This document shows positions 9,386-12,685 of a stretch of DNA of 12,685 nucleotides, one piece after another (positions within the stretch are counted from its first letter, which is position 1; each line of letters begins with the position of its first letter). The notes below the pieces were generated by a model. That model did not search any database. It saw nothing but the letters and a program-made list of their open reading frames with translations, and was not told the DNA's origin. A program made the position numbers and the translations under genes. This stretch comes from CAYMEV01 sp964389675 [NCBI: uncultured Candidatus Sumerlaeota bacterium] (GTDB lineage: Bacteria > CAYMEV01). The stretch is taken from the NCBI GenBank assembly GCA_964389675.1, contig CAYMEV010000040.1, positions 1 through 12,685 of the forward strand. The letters are read 5' to 3'.

Positions 9386-9513
9386 CAAAAGATAATTTTA
9401 TGCCCAGGATAACTACCGGCAACAAAAGAACAGCCCGGCAGCATCCCGATGCCTGCTTCTGAGACCATTCCCAGCTCTGATTGGACAATCTTGCCCGGTT
9501 TAGTATATAAACC
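9386..9513. other. Non-coding gap after the RND operon
   Basis: No gene supported on either strand. The only structure I see besides the possible terminator is an imperfect hairpin at about 9440-9459 (GCAGCATC-CC-GATGCCTGC, one bulge) without a T-run on the plus-strand side. The 60-residue minus-strand reading across 9306-9488 lies mostly antisense to the RND gene or in this gap and has no recognisable features. Confidence 0.5.
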
Positions 9514-9528
9514 TTATAATAGTTTTTT
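9497..9528 (+). terminator. Possible weak intrinsic terminator of the RND operon
   Basis: Perfect 6-bp stem GGTTTA (9497-9502) / TAAACC (9508-9513) with a 5-base loop. A run of six T begins nine bases after the stem (9523-9528). The stem is AT-rich and the T-run is not adjacent, so this is a marginal candidate. No better hairpin plus T-run follows the operon stop at 9385. Confidence 0.25.
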
Positions 9529-9827
9529 CATCAAAGCATAGATAAGATCAGGATCATCAATCTCATAAAAGGGCTTCTCAAGTTTTCCGGGTATGCATCT
9601 ATTTTTATCCTCATCAAATATTGAGATATACTCTTCTGAAATATAGGAAAAACGGATAAGAAAATCAATTTTCACCCTTTAGCTCAAATCTCAAAAATCT
9701 GGTCCAGATTATTCAAATCCTTATAATATTCTGCATACATTTTAGAATCGTAATAATCTTAGGCAATAATTTCTGATGAGTCTGCATAATTTTTCCAAAA
9801 TTGCTTAATGTATAGGATTTTTGGCCT
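9514..9827 (-). pseudogene. Degenerate minus-strand coding remnant, unrecognised
   Basis: Two stretches look like decayed coding sequence read on the minus strand. From 9827 to 9687 one frame reads 47 codons (e.g. KQFWKNYADSSEIIA, then DYYDSKMYAEYYKDLNNLDQ) with one internal TAA, and ends at a stop at 9686-9684. From 9675 to 9514 a different frame gives 53 uninterrupted codons (GTG start at best; includes EEYISIFDEDKNRCIPGKL and FYEIDDPDLIYALMKKLL). Composition is acidic and Tyr-rich, protein-like rather than random. I infer one gene broken by a frameshift and a stop, lying downstream of the IS91 remnant. I do not recognise the family. It may also be chance in AT-rich DNA. Confidence 0.35.
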
Positions 9828-9844
9828 GTTTTAAGGCAAAAAAT
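9817..9844. repeat. 11-bp-stem hairpin near the end of the IS91 remnant
   Basis: Arms ATTTTTGGCCT (9817-9827) and AGGCAAAAAAT (9834-9844) pair at 10 of 11 positions around a 6-base loop. A-tracts and T-tracts sit on the stem sides, not after it, so it is not a standard terminator. It lies 50 bases downstream of the IS91 transposase stop on the minus strand. The ends of IS91-family elements carry short hairpins, so it could be a relic of the element's replication end. That link is inference. Confidence 0.5.
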
Positions 9845-9893
9845 TACAATAGCTCCCCCTTGATTATTATAAATCTTGTTAAAAAATATTAAT

Positions 9894-10083
9894 CTATACA
9901 GTAGCAGAAGCTCTGAGGTATTCAGGAAGTGATACCCTTGATTCTATTACAGGTATTTCTGCAGGGTACATACCTATATGTTTTAGTATCTTTATAATCT
10001 CATGCCTTTCCTGAATAAAGGCTATTATTTTCATATCAGAGCCGCAGACAAAAAACGCGACATTTCAGCGGATCTATCTCATA
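9894..10083 (-). pseudogene. IS91-family transposase, C-terminal fragment (beyond the IS insertion)
   Basis: The 3' end of the IS91-type transposase gene whose main remnant lies at 12035-12685, split off by the IS inserted between them. Minus-strand reading just after the junction gives EIDPLKC. It then shifts frame in a short messy stretch (about 10047-10056) and continues at 10046 as CGSDMKIIAFIQE, followed by IIKILKHIGMYP. This is the familiar C-terminal pattern of IS91-family transposases (VYE-DPL-CP-CG-xMKIIAFI-). It runs 50 codons to a TAG at 9894-9896. The Cys residues either side of the lesion are the family's C-terminal CxxC. Not functional: it lacks its N-terminal part and is frameshifted. 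Confidence 0.85.
10079..10083 (+). repeat. Target site duplication, left copy (TCATA)
   Basis: TCATA immediately left of the IS. The same five bases stand immediately right of it at 12035-12039. In IS91 coding sense this is TATGA, the VY(E) codons of the interrupted gene. Confidence 0.85.
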
Positions 10084-10102
10084 CTCGACTTTCGGAGATA
10101 AA
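10084..10102 (+). repeat. IS left terminal inverted repeat
   Basis: CTCGACTTTCGGAGATAAA. It matches the inverted right end (CAGGACTTTCGGAGATAAA) at 17 of 19 positions. The two mismatches are at the second and third bases of the tip; the 16 bases from 10087 to 10102 are identical. Confidence 0.9.
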
Positions 10103-10227
10103 CTCAAAAAAAGCCTTGGAATGCACTGTTGAAGGTAATCCTGGCACTTTACTTTTGTAGGCCCTATATAAATTAAGAGCCTGAAATAAAACAATCATTG
10201 ATAATAGCGGTTTATTGCATTTTTTTC

Positions 10228-10256
10228 TTGACAATGTAGAACCTATATTATAAGAT
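10228..10256 (+). promoter_or_regulatory. Candidate sigma-70-type promoter of the IS transposase
   Basis: A perfect -35 TTGACA at 10228-10233, a 17-base spacer, and TAAGAT (4/6 match to TATAAT) at 10251-10256. A start about seven bases downstream would fall near 10263, next to ATG10264, so the message would be nearly leaderless; no Shine-Dalgarno is visible before this ATG. The spacer contains GTAGAACCTA, which recurs in the transposase codons at 10295-10304. Confidence 0.5.
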
Positions 10257-10263
10257 ACTAAAC

Positions 10264-11979
10264 ATGGCTCATATATACAAAAAGAAGATAGGAGGTAGAA
10301 CCTACTGGTACCTGCGGGAGACTTGCCGGGACGGCAGTAAGGTGCGTGTAAAATGGCAGAAGTATCTGGGTACTCCCGAAACAATCCTATCCAGACTTGA
10401 AAAGGCAGAAGAAACAGAAAAGCCTGTCAAAATTAAAACAGAAGAGTTTGGTTCTGTGTTTCTTGCCAATGAACTTGAAAAAATGATTGATACTGCTGGT
10501 ATAGTTGATTCAATTATATCCCCTGGTGCAAGAGAAAAAGGTCCTTCTGTGGGAGAATACTTCTTTTATGCCTGGGCAAACAGGCTGATTGAGCCAAAGA
10601 GCAAGAATTCAATAGGTGAATGGTTCAGCTGTACAGCTATTGACACAATGAGAAAGGTCGGAAAGGATGATCTGAATTCAAAGAGGTACTGGGACAAATG
10701 GGATAGAGTAAAACGCGAGCATATAGAGGCAATCGGCAAGGCATTCTTTGAGCGCCTGTGGGCAATTAGAGAATGTGCGCCGGAATGTGTACTGTTTGAT
10801 ACAACCAATTATTACAGCTATATTGATTCTAAGACTGAGTCAGAGCTCTTTGAGCGGGGGTACAATAAGGCAGGGAAACACCAGCTTCGCCAGGTCGGTC
10901 TGGCTTTGCTTGTTGATTCAGCAACACGGCTCCCCGTTTTCTATCGGGAATATGTCGGGAACGAGCATGACTCATCTGTTTTCAATCAGGTTATTGATGA
11001 AATGTTTGGTTTGCTCTGTGGTTTCAACAATACAAAACAGCGTCTTACCGTGGTTTTTGACAAAGGCATGAACAGTGAAGATAACATTTCATACATTGAC
11101 AATCATAGGCGCATGCACTTTGTTACCACATACTCGACATACTTTGCTGAAGAGCTGGCTTCTACTGATTTGAAGCATTTTTCACCGCTCAGTATAAGGC
11201 ACAACGAGATGCTGAGAGACAAAGCAGATGCTGTCAGTGCTTACAGAACCACTCTGGAGCTCTGGGGCAAAGAGCGTACTGTTATTGTTACCTTTAACCC
11301 CAAGACCAGGAGAAAGAAACTATTACGTTTTGAGGAAAAGCTTGAAAAAATCCGCCGGGAATTGCTTTTCTTCAGGAGGAATTACCGAAATAAGCAGCGA
11401 CATTGGAGAAATTTTGATATAATTGTGCAGAGATATCATCGTTTGTGTGAGCAGCTGCGTATAGGTTCTCAGTATTACCGCATTGAGCAGAGTACTGATT
11501 CATCTGAGATCTCATTTAGAAAAGATCCCTATCAGACAGCCAAATCCGAGGGACTATTTGGTAAGAACATAATTGTAACTGACAATTCAGACTGGACTAC
11601 CGAGGATATAGTTCAGGCATCTCTTGATCGATGGGGAGTTGAAAAGGCATTTCGCGATACAAAATCCTCCCGGCACATCAGCACGCACCCTATGTACCAC
11701 TGGACCGATAACAAGATTCGCTGCCATCTTCTTACCTGTATTATTGCTCTTACCATGCAGAGATTACTTGAGCTAATCATTGAGCCCTCTCTCGGAACAA
11801 TGAGTGCTGATAAGATCATTGAAGCAATGCGAGAACTGCGTTCCGTCATTGTCTGGTATCCAAAAAAGAAAAAACCTCAGCATCAGCTTGAAGAACCTAC
11901 CTTAATTCAAAAAGAAGTACTCAAAGCCTTTGGGTATGAAGTTAATGAAAATTGGGTTCTACAAAAAATAAATCCCTAA
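10264..11979 (+). CDS. IS1634-family DDE transposase
   Basis: Cuts and joins DNA to move its IS; 571 residues, full length for the family (about 480-600). The start reads MAHIYKKKIGGRTYWYLRE, the conserved opening of IS1634-type proteins, which supports ATG10264 despite the lack of a Shine-Dalgarno. The RNase H-like catalytic triad is visible: Asp179 in LFDTTNYYSY, Asp266 in VVFDKGMNSEDN, and Glu460 in DRWGVEKAFRDTK (455-467). Other family marks are NKAGKHQLRQVGLALLVD (201-218) and HPMYHWTDNKIRCHLLTC (475-492). A Lys/Arg-rich region (346-392) separates the second Asp from the Glu, where the IS4-superfamily insertion domain lies. No frameshift or internal stop, so it may be active. Transcribed opposite to the IS91 gene it interrupts. 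Its stop lies 37 bp before the right terminal repeat. Confidence 0.95.
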   Translation: MAHIYKKKIGGRTYWYLRETCRDGSKVRVKWQKYLGTPETILSRLEKAEETEKPVKIKTEEFGSVFLANELEKMIDTAGIVDSIISPGAREKGPSVGEYFFYAWANRLIEPKSKNSIGEWFSCTAIDTMRKVGKDDLNSKRYWDKWDRVKREHIEAIGKAFFERLWAIRECAPECVLFDTTNYYSYIDSKTESELFERGYNKAGKHQLRQVGLALLVDSATRLPVFYREYVGNEHDSSVFNQVIDEMFGLLCGFNNTKQRLTVVFDKGMNSEDNISYIDNHRRMHFVTTYSTYFAEELASTDLKHFSPLSIRHNEMLRDKADAVSAYRTTLELWGKERTVIVTFNPKTRRKKLLRFEEKLEKIRRELLFFRRNYRNKQRHWRNFDIIVQRYHRLCEQLRIGSQYYRIEQSTDSSEISFRKDPYQTAKSEGLFGKNIIVTDNSDWTTEDIVQASLDRWGVEKAFRDTKSSRHISTHPMYHWTDNKIRCHLLTCIIALTMQRLLELIIEPSLGTMSADKIIEAMRELRSVIVWYPKKKKPQHQLEEPTLIQKEVLKAFGYEVNENWVLQKINP

Positions 11980-12015
11980 TCCCTCTTACAGAGCTACTTA
12001 AGATACATATATCGA

Positions 12016-12034
12016 TTTATCTCCGAAAGTCCTG
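12016..12034 (-). repeat. IS right terminal inverted repeat
   Basis: Inverted copy of 10084-10102, with TTTATCTCCGAAAGTC at 12016-12031 identical to the left end and the outer tip CTG at 12032-12034. Eleven codons of the minus-strand reading that enters from the IS91 remnant pass through it before stopping at 11998. Confidence 0.9.
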
Positions 12035-12039
12035 TCATA
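12035..12039 (+). repeat. Target site duplication, right copy (TCATA)
   Basis: Second copy of TCATA, directly outside the right terminal repeat; pairs with 10079-10083. Confidence 0.85.
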
Positions 12040-12294
12040 TACTTTATATATCAGCATTGCCCATGACCTGCGGGCTGACCTTATATCAGGGGGATCATTA
12101 ATTATCTTTATGTCCCTCTTTTTCCTTTTGCCCCTGCAGACATTAGAATAGTACCCATAATATCTAATAAGGCATTCATAGGGGTCGGGAATATGCAGAC
12201 ATACCCTGTGGAGGAATTCAATAGCATCCAGTATCTCAAAATTCCTGTTTTTACCAGGATGCATCTTTGATCTGTATATAATATTATGGGATTT

Positions 12295-12319
12295 CTCAGA
12301 GAAGATTATCTTCTCTGAG
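12295..12319. repeat. Perfect 25-bp palindrome within the IS91 pseudogene
   Basis: CTCAGAGAAGAT (12295-12306), a single central T, then ATCTTCTCTGAG (12308-12319): 12-bp perfect arms. It sits in the codons for SEKIIFSE, beside the point where the transposase reading frame shifts. Perfect palindromes inside coding sequence often mark template-switch mutation. Confidence 0.8.
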
Positions 12320-12685
12320 GCAAAAGAGAATAAGCGCATGCACTATGTATTCTGCAAGCCTGGATAAGGCATTTGGATTATCCTCTGATATCAATACTGC
12401 ATTATGTACTGAGAAGCCTGTATATTGCCAACCTCTCATCTTATTAATAAGTATAGAACTCTGCTTTTTAATAAAAGCATTTTTCGTGCATTTCTCTTAA
12501 GCATGTCAAATACTTTTTTTATCCATTATTCCGCATTCGAGGTATTTGTTGACTGTCTTTCCGATGATTTTCCTGAAAGGTCCGTATTCTTTCTCATAAT
12601 GGGAGGGATATATGCTCTCATAGTGATTGTAATAGTTATATGCTATTTTGTATAGAGCTGTTTTCTCCGGGGTTCTCCTTTTGTA

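Larger units (their letters stand above)
10084..12034 (+). mobile_element. IS1634-family insertion sequence, apparently complete (1951 bp)
   Basis: DDE insertion sequence carrying one transposase gene (10264-11979). Ends are set by 19-bp terminal inverted repeats (17/19 identical, the 16 inner bases perfect) and flanking 5-bp direct repeats TCATA (10079-10083, 12035-12039). Excising the element plus one TCATA joins the IS91 fragments in frame (KVY to EIDPLKC), independent proof of the boundaries. The 180-bp left leader (10084-10263) holds the promoter; 55 bp follow the transposase stop. An open transposase and matching target repeats suggest the element arrived more recently than the decay of its host gene, or at least has stayed intact since. 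Confidence 0.92.
12035..12685 (-). pseudogene. IS91-family transposase, decayed N-terminal and central part (runs off window)
   Basis: Remnant of a rolling-circle-type IS91 transposase, read on the minus strand in four pieces. 12685-12518 gives the family's N-terminal region (KRRTPEKTALYKIAYNYYN, then EYGPFRKIIGKTVNKYLECG, ending MDK). At a run of seven A (minus strand, 12514-12520) the reading jumps directly to KVFDMLKR, so the zinc-finger and HUH catalytic segment that normally lies between is missing. The frame then shifts near 12430 to INKMRGWQYTGFSVHNAV and RLAEYIV. It shifts again near 12320-12340 to ASEKIIFSEKSHNIIYRS, MHPGKNRNFEILD and HIPDPYECLIRYYGYYSN. RYYGYYSN is the conserved stretch thought to carry the family's catalytic tyrosine(s). 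It ends SWAMLIYKVY at the IS junction and resumes at 10083. Not functional. Confidence 0.85.

Noticed and set aside
9816-9845. Hairpin as a bidirectional terminator
   Set aside because: The T-tracts lie before or within the stem on each strand rather than after it.
10079-10384. Minus-strand 101-codon frame
   Set aside because: It is antisense across the IS left end, promoter and transposase start; no family features.
10235-11963. TGTAGAACC / GGTTCTACA inverted pair as the IS ends
   Set aside because: First considered as terminal repeats, but the 16-bp perfect pair at 10087-10102 / 12016-12031 with a target repeat and restored IS91 frame fits far better.
9900-12200. Very long target duplication, known for some IS1634-family members
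   Set aside because: The flanks share only TCATA; sequence beyond it differs on the two sides, and the restored frame requires exactly five bases.
12425-12655. Plus-strand 76-codon frame with a hydrophobic C-terminal part
   Set aside because: It is the antisense of recognisable IS91 transposase codons on the minus strand.
1-12685. CRISPR array, tRNA, rRNA or riboswitch
   Set aside because: No regularly spaced repeats and no recognisable RNA gene seen by reading both strands.

Overview
The window shows a diderm (outer-membrane) bacterium of fairly low GC. It carries a TolC-type outer membrane channel, a periplasmic adaptor and inner-membrane pumps. Codon use is rich in ATA (Ile) and AGG/AGA (Arg). 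The IS91-type transposase remains look to me like those of anaerobic diderms such as spirochaetes. That lineage guess rests on memory of related proteins and is weak.

Bases 1-9385 hold five same-strand genes packed as one apparent operon: the 3' part of an ABC exporter gene (1-713), a TolC/OEP outer membrane protein (715-2049), an RND periplasmic adaptor (2061-3239), and two consecutive, clearly different RND permeases (3236-6424 and 6425-9385). Spacings are 1 bp, 11 bp, a 4-bp ATGA overlap, and 0 bp. The last four genes read as a complete tripartite efflux or export machine: inner-membrane RND pair, adaptor, outer membrane channel. It could use a heteromeric pump like MdtBC. The first permease has an unusually long hydrophobic linker between TM6 and TM7 that the second lacks. 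The ABC gene is much more AT-rich than the rest, so a compositional seam falls exactly at the 713/715 gene boundary.

Bases 9386-12685 are a mobile-element graveyard. A decayed IS91-family transposase gene runs on the minus strand from beyond the right edge down to 9894. It has lost its zinc-finger/HUH middle and has several frameshifts. Inside it sits an apparently intact IS1634-family (DDE) insertion sequence, 10084-12034. This has 19-bp terminal inverted repeats (17/19 matching) and a 5-bp target duplication TCATA. Removing the IS and one duplication copy restores the IS91 reading frame across the junction (KVY|EIDPLKC), which fixes the IS boundaries. Between the RND operon and the IS91 remnant (9386-9893) lie a weak possible terminator, an unrecognised degenerate minus-strand coding remnant and an 11-bp-stem hairpin.

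I saw no tRNA, rRNA, CRISPR array, riboswitch or phage module. I do not see a wholly novel system. The most distinctive items are the nested IS structure, the asymmetric RND pair, and the ABC/RND seam.
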